DNA of 43,977 nucleotides, from the NCBI GenBank assembly GCA_902478365.1, contig CABSKX010000013.1:1-43977 (forward strand), written 5' to 3'. The notes under the pieces were generated by a model. The model saw only the letters and a program-made list of their open reading frames with translations, searched no databases and was not told the origin of the DNA. Of this stretch, positions 16,165-24,217 are shown in pieces. This DNA comes from an uncultured Collinsella sp. (lineage in GTDB: Bacteria; Actinomycetota; Coriobacteriia; Coriobacteriales; Coriobacteriaceae). The position numbers and the translations under genes are program-made. Position 1 is the first letter of the stretch. Every line of letters starts with the position of its first letter.

Positions 16165-17386
16165 AGCATCGAAACCAACCTTCCGCCGCGCCGGAGGGCG
16201 TTCCGGCGCACCTGCCCAGCCTCAACATAAGCCCGCCATGCCCTCCAAGTCTGTTGGCCCCGTTCGTCCTGCCAAGCCCCCGGTCGTCGGCTCGCAGCTG
16301 GGAGGACGCCCCGCTTCTAAAAAGACGAGTCGTCCGGCTCTGCGTCCTTCGGTGACGCCCAAGCCGGCGATGGGCACCAAGACCTCCCGACCCATGGCGA
16401 CGCCCAGGCCTTCGCTGGGAGCTCGTGCGCCGCATGCCGGTCGTACGTTGCCTGGCGCTAAGCCGCGTTCGCTGACATCGGTACCCGCCGCCAAGGCGTC
16501 TTCGGCAAAAAAGGGCCTCAATCCTCTGTCATCGCTCGGTGCCATGGCGGGTAAGGCGACCGACGCCGCTTCTGCCATCAAGGGTAAGGGCAAGATCGCG
16601 GGCGGTATCCTGGCAGCCGTGGCCGTACTTGCCATTATTGCCATCGTCGTCATCAACTCTGGCCTGTTCGCCGCCACCGATATTCAGATTCATGGCAGCG
16701 AGCATGTGACCAAGCACGACGCCATGCAGCTCATCAGTCTTCCCGAGAACACGTCGCTCTTTAACGTGGATCCCGATCAGATTACCGAGGGCCTCAAGCA
16801 AAACCCGTGGGTCTCGGGTGTGGATGTCCAGCGCCAGTTTCCCCATACGCTTATCATCACGCCGACGGAGCGTAAGGTTATCGCCATTGCCTATATCAGC
16901 TCCGACGACCTTGCCTGGGCTATCGGAGACGATGACACCTGGATTGCTCCGTTGTCGACGTCTGTCGAGGTGGACGACCAGGGAAACGTCATTACATCGG
17001 GGGAGGGTGCCAACACCCTGACCGGCATCGATGCGGCCCTGGCGCTTGCCAAGCACTACGGCGCCGTGCTGTTGACTGATGTCTCGGCCGATGTCGCACC
17101 GGTTTCGGGTCGGGCGGTGAGCTCCAAGGCCGTCAAGGCCGGCCTGGATTACGCACGCGGTTTTTCGAGCGAGTTCTTGGACCAGGTGAAGGATATTTCC
17201 ACGCCTTCCGTTGAGGCTATCTCGGCAAATCTCGACAACGGCGTCGAGGTGTCGCTGGGCGATTCGGATGATATCGCCAAGAAAGAACGCATCGTGACCA
17301 AGCTGCTTTCGCAGGTAGAGGGCGTAACCTATATCAATGTGCGCTCTCCAGGCAACTACACGTTTAGGAACGCACCGACCGCCTAG
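16121..17386 (+). CDS. ftsQ: Cell division protein FtsQ (POTRA domain)
   Basis: Bitopic divisome protein linking early and late components. The 421-residue protein has a very long basic, Pro/Ala/Arg-rich cytoplasmic tail (1-157), one membrane helix (about 161-183, GGILAAVAVLAIIAIVVIN) and an extracytoplasmic POTRA domain starting with FAATDIQIHGSEHVTKHDAMQLISLPENTSLFNVDPDQI, then a beta domain (QNPWVSGVDVQRQFPHTLIITPTERKVIAI). The ATG at 16121 lies inside the end of murB and has GGGAGG four bases upstream. The tail is about three times longer than in most FtsQ and, like the tails of FtsI and FtsW here, is probably disordered. Confidence 0.9.
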   Translation: MASSSDRKLNSSASRASKPTFRRAGGRSGAPAQPQHKPAMPSKSVGPVRPAKPPVVGSQLGGRPASKKTSRPALRPSVTPKPAMGTKTSRPMATPRPSLGARAPHAGRTLPGAKPRSLTSVPAAKASSAKKGLNPLSSLGAMAGKATDAASAIKGKGKIAGGILAAVAVLAIIAIVVINSGLFAATDIQIHGSEHVTKHDAMQLISLPENTSLFNVDPDQITEGLKQNPWVSGVDVQRQFPHTLIITPTERKVIAIAYISSDDLAWAIGDDDTWIAPLSTSVEVDDQGNVITSGEGANTLTGIDAALALAKHYGAVLLTDVSADVAPVSGRAVSSKAVKAGLDYARGFSSEFLDQVKDISTPSVEAISANLDNGVEVSLGDSDDIAKKERIVTKLLSQVEGVTYINVRSPGNYTFRNAPTA

Positions 17387-17515
17387 CATCCTAAACGGCT
17401 TTGTTGAGGGGCCATACCACGCCGTTTATCTGGTTTGTTTGGTTTTCACGGTCAATTATTTGACTGATACGTTCATAATGTGCAAACATAATACGGTTTA
17501 CCTTTGCATTTACTT

Positions 17516-17529
17516 TCAACCTGAAGGTT
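17516..17529. promoter_or_regulatory. Dyad TCAACCTGAAGGTT upstream of ftsZ
   Basis: Contains the near-palindrome AACCT-GA-AGGTT, 57 bp before the ftsZ start. It matches 13 of 14 bases with TCAACTTGAAGGTT at 2985-2998 in the mraZ upstream region. The 17387-17585 gap is AT-rich around 17440-17510 (with TTGACT at 17460 and two CATAAT), so an ftsZ promoter is expected here, but no pair with correct spacing could be fixed. Confidence 0.35.
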
Positions 17530-17585
17530 AATGTGCGCAGGGGTCAACCCATGCTATGGCTATAACCTTTGTTCGGAGGACCGAC

Positions 17586-18653
17586 ATGCACGAGACAGAG
17601 ATCAACAACTACCTTGCCGTCATTAAGGTGGTCGGCGTCGGCGGCGGCGGTACCAACGCGGTCAATCGAATGATCGAAGAGGGCATCCGCGGCGTCGAGT
17701 TTGTTGCCATCAACACCGATGCTCAGGCACTCGCGATCTCTGATGCCGATATCAAGGTGCACATCGGCACCGACCTTACCCGCGGCCTGGGCGCCGGCGC
17801 CAACCCCGAGGTTGGTCGCAAGGCTGCCGATGAGTCCCGCGACGATATCGCCGAGGCGCTCGCTGGCGCCGATATGGTGTTCATCACCTGCGGCGAGGGC
17901 GGTGGTACCGGTACCGGCGCCGCTCCCATCGTTGCCGATATCGCAATGAACGAGGTCGGCGCGCTGACCGTCGCCGTCGTGACCAAGCCCTTCACCTTCG
18001 AGGGTCGCAAGCGCAAGAAGAGCGCCGAGGAGGGCATCAAGACCCTCTCCGATTGCGTCGACACCATGATCGTTATCCCTAACGACAAGCTGCTCGACAT
18101 CGCCGAGAAGAAGACCACGATGCTCGAGGCCTTCGCAATTGCCGATGGCGTCCTTTCCCAGGGCACCCAGGGCATCACCGACCTCATCACCGTCCCGGGT
18201 ATCATCAACCTGGACTTCGCCGATGTTAAGACCATCATGAAGCAGGCCGGTACCGCCATGATGGGTATCGGTACCGCTTCTGGGGATACCCGTGCCGTCG
18301 ACGCTGCCCAGCAGGCCATTTCCAGTCCGCTGCTCGAGAGCTCCATCGATGGCGCCACGCGTGTCCTGCTTTCCATCTTCGGTACCGTTGTTGACGAGTC
18401 CCTGGGCGACCAGGTGCGCATCACCGTTATCGCTACGGGCTTCTCCGACTCCAACGTCAACCGTCAGGACGAGCTCTTCGCTGCTCAGCAGTCCCAGAGC
18501 AAGGCCGCTTCTTCCGCTGAGCCGCAGCGCACCGCTCCGGCTGCCAGCCCCGCTCAGGCTGCCCCGACTCGCAACGTCGGCGGTACCGAGCTGCCCAACT
18601 TTGGCAACGATCAGTTTGAGCTTCCCGACTTCCTCAAGCGCGGCAGCTTCTAA
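17586..18653 (+). CDS. ftsZ: Cell division GTPase FtsZ
   Basis: Tubulin homologue forming the Z-ring. From the ATG at 17586, which has GGAGGA five bases upstream, the protein is 355 residues; an in-frame ATG at 17556 lacks a ribosome site. The GTP-binding GGGTGTGAAPIV signature covers about residues 105-116, KPFTFEGRKR follows and the T7 loop NLDFADVKTIM is present. A short Ala/Pro/Gln-rich linker (about 300-335) precedes the conserved C-terminal peptide ELPDFLKRGSF, the docking site for SepF and FtsW-type partners. No ftsA is present, as usual in actinobacteria, so SepF encoded at 25016 is the probable membrane tether. Confidence 0.97.
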   Translation: MHETEINNYLAVIKVVGVGGGGTNAVNRMIEEGIRGVEFVAINTDAQALAISDADIKVHIGTDLTRGLGAGANPEVGRKAADESRDDIAEALAGADMVFITCGEGGGTGTGAAPIVADIAMNEVGALTVAVVTKPFTFEGRKRKKSAEEGIKTLSDCVDTMIVIPNDKLLDIAEKKTTMLEAFAIADGVLSQGTQGITDLITVPGIINLDFADVKTIMKQAGTAMMGIGTASGDTRAVDAAQQAISSPLLESSIDGATRVLLSIFGTVVDESLGDQVRITVIATGFSDSNVNRQDELFAAQQSQSKAASSAEPQRTAPAASPAQAAPTRNVGGTELPNFGNDQFELPDFLKRGSF

Positions 18654-18679
18654 GTCGTTCTTCGCATTGTTTTGCACAG

Positions 18680-18708
18680 GGGCGCGTCCGTATGGATGCG
18701 CCCTTTTT
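18680..18708 (+). terminator. Rho-independent terminator after ftsZ
   Basis: Ten-bp stem GGGCGCGTCC / GGATGCGCCC with one G-U pair, loop GTAT, followed by TTTTTG. It closes the dcw transcript 27 bp after the ftsZ stop. Confidence 0.9.
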
Positions 18709-18783
18709 GTTTCTCGTTTGTAAACGAAAGCCTCCAATCTCCTTACGTTCCCTTTACGTTTGGTCCCTACCGCTGCGGGTATC

Positions 18784-18812
18784 CTTTTAAAGAAGTATGA
18801 CAGCCGTATAAA
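18784..18812 (+). promoter_or_regulatory. Candidate promoter for pgeF-pst
   Basis: CTTTTA, 17-bp spacer, TATAAA. The -10 is good and the -35 poor. A perfect 7-bp-arm palindrome (CGCGGCG-A-CGCCGCG, 18822-18836) lies just downstream, near the expected transcript start, and could be an operator or a 5' hairpin. Confidence 0.35.
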
Positions 18813-18863
18813 CACGGACTGCGCGGCGACGCCGCGGTACTTGTTGTAATAGGAGGCTTTAGT

Positions 18864-19664
18864 ATGGCAGCACGTGCGGACAACGTTTCGCGTGTCGACC
18901 ATGATGGAGTTACGTTGGTGGAGGGTTCGACGACCGATGTTCGTTTTGCCTTTACCGAGCGCACCGGCGGTGTTTCCGAAGATGCGTACTCCTCACTCAA
19001 TCTGGGCTCGCATGTAGGCGATGACCCCTTTGCCGTTCAAGAAAATCGTCGTCGAGCGCTCGAAGCCATGGGCGCCGCTGAGTGCGAGCATAATCTGCTC
19101 GTGCCCAATCAAGTACATGGTGACCACGTCGTGACGGTGACCTCGAACGGTGCCGATGATCTCGAGAACATTCGTGAGCAGATTGCCGAGGGCTGTGATG
19201 CCCTCGTCTGTACGGCCCATGAGGTGCCCGTGATGCTCTGCTTTGCCGATTGTGTTCCCGTGGTGCTGGTGGCTCCCGGCGGCTTTGCCGTGGTGCATTC
19301 TGGCTGGAAGGGCACGATTGCGCGTATTTCCGCCAAAGCCTGCCAGGCGCTTTGTGAGGCGGCTGACTGCACGCCGGAGGACATCTCTGCCTATATTGGG
19401 CCCCATATCCTGGGCGACGAGTATGAGGTGTCCCAAGAACTTATGGATCGCTTTGCTGCCGAGTTCTCGTGCATCGATGCTACTGCTTCTCGCATGCTCG
19501 ATCTTTCCGCCGCCATTCGCGAGGCGCTGGTGGATGCCGGTGTCGATGTGAACGGCATTGTGGACACCAAACTTTCCACCGTTCGTCAGAACGACCGCTT
19601 TTATTCCTACCGCAACGAGGGCGGCACCTGTGGGCGCCATGCTGCGATCGGCGTGATGCTATGA
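18864..19664 (+). CDS. pgeF: PgeF/YfiH family laccase-domain protein (peptidoglycan editing factor)
   Basis: Cu-oxidase_4 (DUF152) protein, 266 residues. Members act as purine nucleoside phosphorylases/adenosine deaminases, and E. coli YfiH corrects wrongly built UDP-MurNAc-peptides. The metal-site motifs NQVHGDHV, CFADCVPVVL and VHSGWKGT are present with their His/Cys/His ligands. Start ATG at 18864 with AGGAGG upstream. In actinobacteria this gene usually sits between ftsZ and yggS; here its TGA overlaps the ATG of pstS (ATGA), so it leads the phosphate-transport operon. Confidence 0.92.
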   Translation: MAARADNVSRVDHDGVTLVEGSTTDVRFAFTERTGGVSEDAYSSLNLGSHVGDDPFAVQENRRRALEAMGAAECEHNLLVPNQVHGDHVVTVTSNGADDLENIREQIAEGCDALVCTAHEVPVMLCFADCVPVVLVAPGGFAVVHSGWKGTIARISAKACQALCEAADCTPEDISAYIGPHILGDEYEVSQELMDRFAAEFSCIDATASRMLDLSAAIREALVDAGVDVNGIVDTKLSTVRQNDRFYSYRNEGGTCGRHAAIGVML

Positions 19665-20497
19665 GAAAGATCGCATCGGTCCTGAGTGCAGCAGTGCTCA
19701 CGCTCACGCTGTGCGCCTGCTCCTCGGGATCTTCTACCTCTTCCATCACCGTTGCCGGCTCTACGACGTGCCTTCCCATTGCCGAGATCGCGGCCGAGGG
19801 CTTTAAAGAGGAGACCGGCATCGACGTGCTCGTCTCCGGCCTTGGCTCATCTGCTGGCATCGAAGCTGTTAGCGCCGGCACCGCCGACATCGCTAGTTCG
19901 TCTCGTGGCCTCAATGCCGACGAGCAGGATTTGGGCCTGACCCCGATCGTAATCGCACACGACGGCATTGCAGTCATCGTGAACGACGACAACCCGGTCG
20001 ACAATCTCTCGACCGAGCAGCTCCGCGATATTTACGCCGGCAAGATCACCAACTGGAAAGAAGTCGGCGGAGAGGACCTGAAGATTCAGGTTATCAACCG
20101 CGACGAGGCGTCCGGTACGCGCGAGGCCTTCCGCACTATCGTGATGGACGGCACGCCGTTCGATCGCCGCTCGGCTGTTCTTTCGGGTACGGGTCAGGTA
20201 CGCGATGTCGTGTCCCGCTCGCGTGGCGCTATTGGCTACATCTCGCTGGGTTTTGTCGAGAGCCTCAACGCTAAGACCTCGGTCAAGGCCGTTTCGGTCA
20301 ACCATGTCGAGGCATCCGAGAAGACGGTCGCAAGTGGCGGCTATCCCATCTCGCGTGACCTTTACTTCTTTGTGAAGGGGACGCCTTCGCAGCAGGCGCA
20401 GGATTACATCGACTATGTGACGTCCGAAAAGATGGACAAGCAGATTCGCGAGGCGGGCTTTATTCCCGTCACCAACGACGGAAAGGGGAGTGAGTAG
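19661..20497 (+). CDS. pstS: Phosphate ABC transporter substrate-binding lipoprotein
   Basis: Extracytoplasmic phosphate-binding component of the Pst importer. The 278-residue protein starts at the ATG overlapping the pgeF stop. It has a lipoprotein signal peptide MRKIASVLSAAVLTLTLCAC with lipobox LCAC and probable lipidated Cys20, followed by SITVAGSTTCLPIAE, the phosphate-loop segment ASSSRGLNADE, VIVNDDNPVDNLSTEQLRDIYAGKITNWKEVGG and the RDEASGTREAFR motif that binds phosphate oxygens. It overlaps or abuts pstC. No separate promoter or Pho box was found in front of it. Confidence 0.95.
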   Translation: MRKIASVLSAAVLTLTLCACSSGSSTSSITVAGSTTCLPIAEIAAEGFKEETGIDVLVSGLGSSAGIEAVSAGTADIASSSRGLNADEQDLGLTPIVIAHDGIAVIVNDDNPVDNLSTEQLRDIYAGKITNWKEVGGEDLKIQVINRDEASGTREAFRTIVMDGTPFDRRSAVLSGTGQVRDVVSRSRGAIGYISLGFVESLNAKTSVKAVSVNHVEASEKTVASGGYPISRDLYFFVKGTPSQQAQDYIDYVTSEKMDKQIREAGFIPVTNDGKGSE

Positions 20498-20498
20498 C

Positions 20499-21422
20499 GT
20501 GGAAGCACAGGAAACCCCCCAGATTGAGCAGGAGACCCGGGTGCCCAAAAAGCGTGAGTTGGCGTTGGTGTCGCGCAGCACCTATCTTAAGGAGAAGGCG
20601 CTGCAGTGGATCTTCTTTGCCTGCGCGTTCTTGGCGGTCGTCACCGTCATCCTGATTTTTGTCTTTACCACGTACTCGGCGCTGCCGGTCTTTACCGACA
20701 TCGGCCTGGCGGACTTCTTTAGCTTTACATGGGCACCCTCTGAGGGCCACTACGGCATTATGTCGCTGCTGGCGGGTTCTGGTCTGGTGACTGTCGGTGC
20801 GCTCGCCATGGGTGTGCCCCTGGGTGTGGGCACGGCTGTGTATCTGGTCGAGATCGCCAGCAAGCGCGTGCGCAGGCTCATCAGCCCCGCCGTCGACCTG
20901 CTGGCGGGCATCCCCTCCATCATCTACGGCTTCTTTGGCATGGTCATCATCCGTCCGTTTATCGCGCAGCTGACCGGCGGTCTTGGCTTTGGCGCGCTGA
21001 CGGCGTGGTTCGTGCTCGCCATCATGATCGTTCCCACCATCACCACGCTCACCATCGATGCCCTCAATTCCATTCCCATGGGCATTCGCGAGGCATCCTA
21101 TGCCATGGGTGCCACCAAGTGGCAGACCATCTACAAAGTCGTGCTACCTGCAGCCAAGTTGGGTATCGTCGATGCGATTGTCTTGGGCATGGGTCGCGCC
21201 ATCGGTGAGACCATGGCCGTGCTCATGGTCGTGGGCAACGCCCCGGTCATTCCGGATAGCATCTCGAGCCCTATCTCAACGCTCACGAGTCAGATCGCGC
21301 TCGATATGAGTTATTCCTCGGGCCTGCACCGCTCGGCTCTGTTTGGCATGGGCGTTGTCCTGTTTATCATCTCCGCTGCACTGGTGGGTATCGTCCGCCT
21401 GATTTCCAAGAAGAGGGGGTAG
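20499..21422 (+). CDS. pstC: Phosphate ABC transporter permease PstC
   Basis: Inner-membrane permease that pairs with PstA. The 307-residue protein has six predicted membrane helices, the PstC-like AGIPSIIYGFFGM segment and the EAA-type coupling loop EASYAMGATKWQTIYKVVLPAAKLGIVDAIVLGMGRAIGETMAV. The GTG at 20499 is preferred because the AAAGGGGAG ribosome site ends nine bases before it; a GTG at 20490, inside pstS, has no spacing from that site. Confidence 0.94.
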   Translation: MEAQETPQIEQETRVPKKRELALVSRSTYLKEKALQWIFFACAFLAVVTVILIFVFTTYSALPVFTDIGLADFFSFTWAPSEGHYGIMSLLAGSGLVTVGALAMGVPLGVGTAVYLVEIASKRVRRLISPAVDLLAGIPSIIYGFFGMVIIRPFIAQLTGGLGFGALTAWFVLAIMIVPTITTLTIDALNSIPMGIREASYAMGATKWQTIYKVVLPAAKLGIVDAIVLGMGRAIGETMAVLMVVGNAPVIPDSISSPISTLTSQIALDMSYSSGLHRSALFGMGVVLFIISAALVGIVRLISKKRG

Positions 21423-21425
21423 GCT

Positions 21426-22331
21426 ATGTCCGATTCCGTTGACACGACGGTCGATACGACCTCGTCGCGTGAGCGCATCAAGCGTGCCCTTTCCCATGGC
21501 AAGAAGGGCCGCATCAACAAGGATCTGTCCAACAAGATCATGCTCGGCGTGTTTCGCGCCGCGGCCTATATCACCACGCTGGTGCTGATCGCCATCATCG
21601 CCTACGTGGTCATCAACGGCCTGCCGCATATCTCGCTCGACTTTATCTTCGGCTGGCCGCAGGGCGTCAACGCCGAGGGCGGCATTTGGCCCACGATCGT
21701 CTCGACCATCTACGTGACGGCGCTCGCCATGCTCATCTGCACGCCGGTTGCCGTCCTGGCTGCGGTCTATCTGGCCGAGTACGCCAAACAGGGCAAGGTC
21801 GTCGACATCATTCGCTATGCTGCCGATGCCCTGGCCTCGGTGCCCTCCATCGTTATGGGCCTCTTTGGCTACGCCTTGTTTGTCGAGGCTATGGGTCTGG
21901 GCCTTTCGATGGTCTCGGCCGCCCTGGCGCTGGCACTTCTGATGCTGCCTATTGTCATGCGTACCACCGAGGAGGCAATCCGCGCCGTTCCGCGCTATAT
22001 CCGTTGGGGTGCATATGGCCTGGGTGCCACCAAGTGGCAGGTCGTCTCCAAGATCGTGCTTCCTTCGGCTTTTGGCCGCATCGCCACCGGCATCGTGCTT
22101 GCCATCGGCCGCGCCATCGGCGAGACCGCCGTGGTGCTCTACACCATGGGTCAGGCCATCAACCTGCCTATTTCGCCGCTCGATTCCGGTCGTCCCATGA
22201 CCGTTCACCTGTATCTGCTTGCCAATGACGGCATCAACATGAACGCAGCCTACGGCACTGCGCTTTTGCTGATGGCGATTATTCTGGCCTTCAACCTGTT
22301 TGCGCGTTATTTGTCGCGCAAACGCCGCTAG
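21426..22331 (+). CDS. pstA: Phosphate ABC transporter permease PstA
   Basis: Second permease subunit of the Pst importer, 301 residues. A Ser/Thr-rich cytoplasmic start is followed by six predicted helices and the EAA loop EEAIRAVPRYIRWGAYGLGATKWQVVSKIVLPSAFGRIATGIVLAIGRAIGETAVVL. ALASVPSIVMGLFGYALF matches the conserved permease segment. It begins 3 bp after pstC and is followed within 12 bp by pstB. Confidence 0.94.
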   Translation: MSDSVDTTVDTTSSRERIKRALSHGKKGRINKDLSNKIMLGVFRAAAYITTLVLIAIIAYVVINGLPHISLDFIFGWPQGVNAEGGIWPTIVSTIYVTALAMLICTPVAVLAAVYLAEYAKQGKVVDIIRYAADALASVPSIVMGLFGYALFVEAMGLGLSMVSAALALALLMLPIVMRTTEEAIRAVPRYIRWGAYGLGATKWQVVSKIVLPSAFGRIATGIVLAIGRAIGETAVVLYTMGQAINLPISPLDSGRPMTVHLYLLANDGINMNAAYGTALLLMAIILAFNLFARYLSRKRR

Positions 22332-22343
22332 TTAAGGAGTCCC

Positions 22344-23147
22344 ATGTCCGTCTATCAGTCCGCTCCCACGCCGGAGCAAGCGGCCATCACGGCCAAGGAT
22401 TTCAACTTTTGGTACGGTGACTTTCATGCGCTGACGGGGCTCGACCTCAACATCGCCAAAAACGCCATCACCTCGTTTATCGGTCCTTCGGGCTGCGGCA
22501 AATCGACGTTTTTGCGCTGCATCAACCGTATGAACGACCTTATCGAGGGCACCCGCGTCGAGGGCACCATGACGCTCGACGGCAACGATATCTATGCCGA
22601 GGGCGTCGACCCGGTCGACCTTCGCCGTCGCGTGGGCATGATTTTTCAGCAGCCCAACCCGTTCCCCAAATCCATCTACGAGAATGTCGCTTTTGGCCCT
22701 CGTCTGCAGGGCGTGACTAGCAAAAGCGACCTCGATGACATCGTGGAAGAATCGCTCAAGCGCGCCAACCTCTGGAAAGAGGTATCCAATCAGCTCAACA
22801 AGGACGGTTTGGCGCTCTCGGGCGGTCAGCAGCAGCGTCTGTGCATTGCGCGTGTGCTTGCGGTGCAGCCCGATGTCCTTCTGATGGACGAGCCCTGCTC
22901 CGCCATCGACCCCACGTCCGTCTCCAAGGTCGAGGATCTGATGGCCGAGCTGGCGCCCGAGATGACGATCATCATCGTCACGCATTCTATGCAGCAGGCC
23001 GCTCGTATTAGCGACTACACCGCATTTTTCTTGCAGGAAGTTGCCGGCGAGCCCGCCACGCTCATCGAGTATGGTCAAACCGACGCGATCTTCACCAGCC
23101 CGGTGGATTCACGGACGGAAGACTATATCACCGGCCGCTTTGGCTGA
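22344..23147 (+). CDS. pstB: Phosphate ABC transporter ATP-binding protein
   Basis: ATPase of the Pst importer, 267 residues. Walker A GPSGCGKST at 47-55, ABC signature LSGGQQQ from residue 158, Walker B VLLMDEP with Asp182-Glu183, and the switch His in IIVTHSMQQAARISDYTAFF. KDFNFWYGDFHAL and CINRMNDLIEG are typical of PstB. It is followed after 92 bp by phoU, a gap with two small hairpins (CGGACC-T-GGTCCG near 23186 and GTGCGG/CCGCAC near 23200-23220) that may separate transporter and regulator expression. Confidence 0.96.
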   Translation: MSVYQSAPTPEQAAITAKDFNFWYGDFHALTGLDLNIAKNAITSFIGPSGCGKSTFLRCINRMNDLIEGTRVEGTMTLDGNDIYAEGVDPVDLRRRVGMIFQQPNPFPKSIYENVAFGPRLQGVTSKSDLDDIVEESLKRANLWKEVSNQLNKDGLALSGGQQQRLCIARVLAVQPDVLLMDEPCSAIDPTSVSKVEDLMAELAPEMTIIIVTHSMQQAARISDYTAFFLQEVAGEPATLIEYGQTDAIFTSPVDSRTEDYITGRFG

Positions 23148-23239
23148 TCGGTGCGACTAGTCCCAAGCCGATCGGACCTGGTCCGGTGCGTATTCACTGT
23201 GCGGGCGGCATGACCGCACCCAACTGATTGGAGTGAACC

Positions 23240-24097
23240 ATGCGCAAACTGTTTTCCCGTCAGCTCATCGAAGCCCGTCACGAGATGCTGAGCATCTACG
23301 AGGCTGTAGACCTGGCGCTTCACGACGCCGTGAAGGCCTATGTGACCGACGATCGCAAGCTCGCCACCAAGACCAAGAAGCGCACGCTCTCGATCGATGC
23401 GCGCTGCGCCAACTTGGAGGCCGTGTGCTACAACCTGATCGCTACGCAGTCGCCGGTCGCCTCCGACTTCCGCTTGCTGCAGACAATCATCTACGTCGAC
23501 TTTAACCTGCAGCGCATGACCGATAAGGTTCGCCAGATCTGCCGCGCCACGCGTCACATGGTCAAGGCCGACATCTCGCTGCCCCAGGAACTCGTCGCTA
23601 CGGTCGAGGCCGAGGCCGAGGCTGTTTACCAGGTGCTGGGTTCGTCACTTTCCGCGCTCGTCACCAACGACATGTCCATCATCTGCAACCTGGCCGGCGA
23701 GGACGAGCCGGTGCATGCGGCGTACGAGAAGTTCTTCCGCACCTTTAACCGCATGGACACGGGCGATTTTATGGACGACGACAGCAACTATGACGACCTG
23801 CGCCGCGCCATCATGGTCTCGCGCTATCTCGATCGCATCGCCTCGATTTCGATCGATGCCGCCTGCCGTCTGACCTTCCTTTTGACCGGACAGCGTATGA
23901 CTGCCGGCGATATCGCCCGTACGGACGAGGATGAGCTTGAGAGCATGCGCGTGCCTTCGGGCGAGGGCGTCATCATGAGGCCTGCCGTCGATGCGCACTA
24001 TGTTGCCAAAGTGCCCGCTAACGAGGTGAGCGAGGGTCTCCGCTACCTACTCGAGCACCTCGAGGACGAGGACGACGCCGAGGACGACGAGGAGTAG
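23240..24097 (+). CDS. phoU: Phosphate signalling protein PhoU
   Basis: Negative regulator linking the Pst transporter to the PhoR/PhoB-type sensor. 285 residues with two three-helix PhoU repeats: the first around 1-105 (FSRQLIEARHEMLSIYEAVDLALHDAVKAYV ... DFRLLQTIIYVDFNLQRMTDKVRQIC), the second around 115-215 (MDDDSNYDDLRRAIMVSRYLDRIASISIDAACRLTFLLTG). After the usual end there is an extra tail of about 65 residues ending in an acidic run. ATG start with GGAGTG upstream. It ends the pst operon. Confidence 0.92.
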   Translation: MRKLFSRQLIEARHEMLSIYEAVDLALHDAVKAYVTDDRKLATKTKKRTLSIDARCANLEAVCYNLIATQSPVASDFRLLQTIIYVDFNLQRMTDKVRQICRATRHMVKADISLPQELVATVEAEAEAVYQVLGSSLSALVTNDMSIICNLAGEDEPVHAAYEKFFRTFNRMDTGDFMDDDSNYDDLRRAIMVSRYLDRIASISIDAACRLTFLLTGQRMTAGDIARTDEDELESMRVPSGEGVIMRPAVDAHYVAKVPANEVSEGLRYLLEHLEDEDDAEDDEE

Positions 24098-24135
24098 GGC
24101 GGCCCCGTTCGTCGAAAGATTGTAAATACCTAAGT

Positions 24136-24167
24136 GAGCGCGGCCTTGCACATGCGAGGCCGCGCTC
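24136..24167 (+). terminator. Hairpin between phoU and yggS
   Basis: Perfect 11-bp stem GAGCGCGGCCT / AGGCCGCGCTC, 10-nt loop. The following TTGCGTT is a weak T-run, so it is a probable but imperfect terminator of the pst-phoU operon. Confidence 0.6.
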
Positions 24168-24217
24168 TTGCGTTAGCATGGGACTACTTGTTTGGCTGTC
24201 AGCGGAGGCGATTGGCA

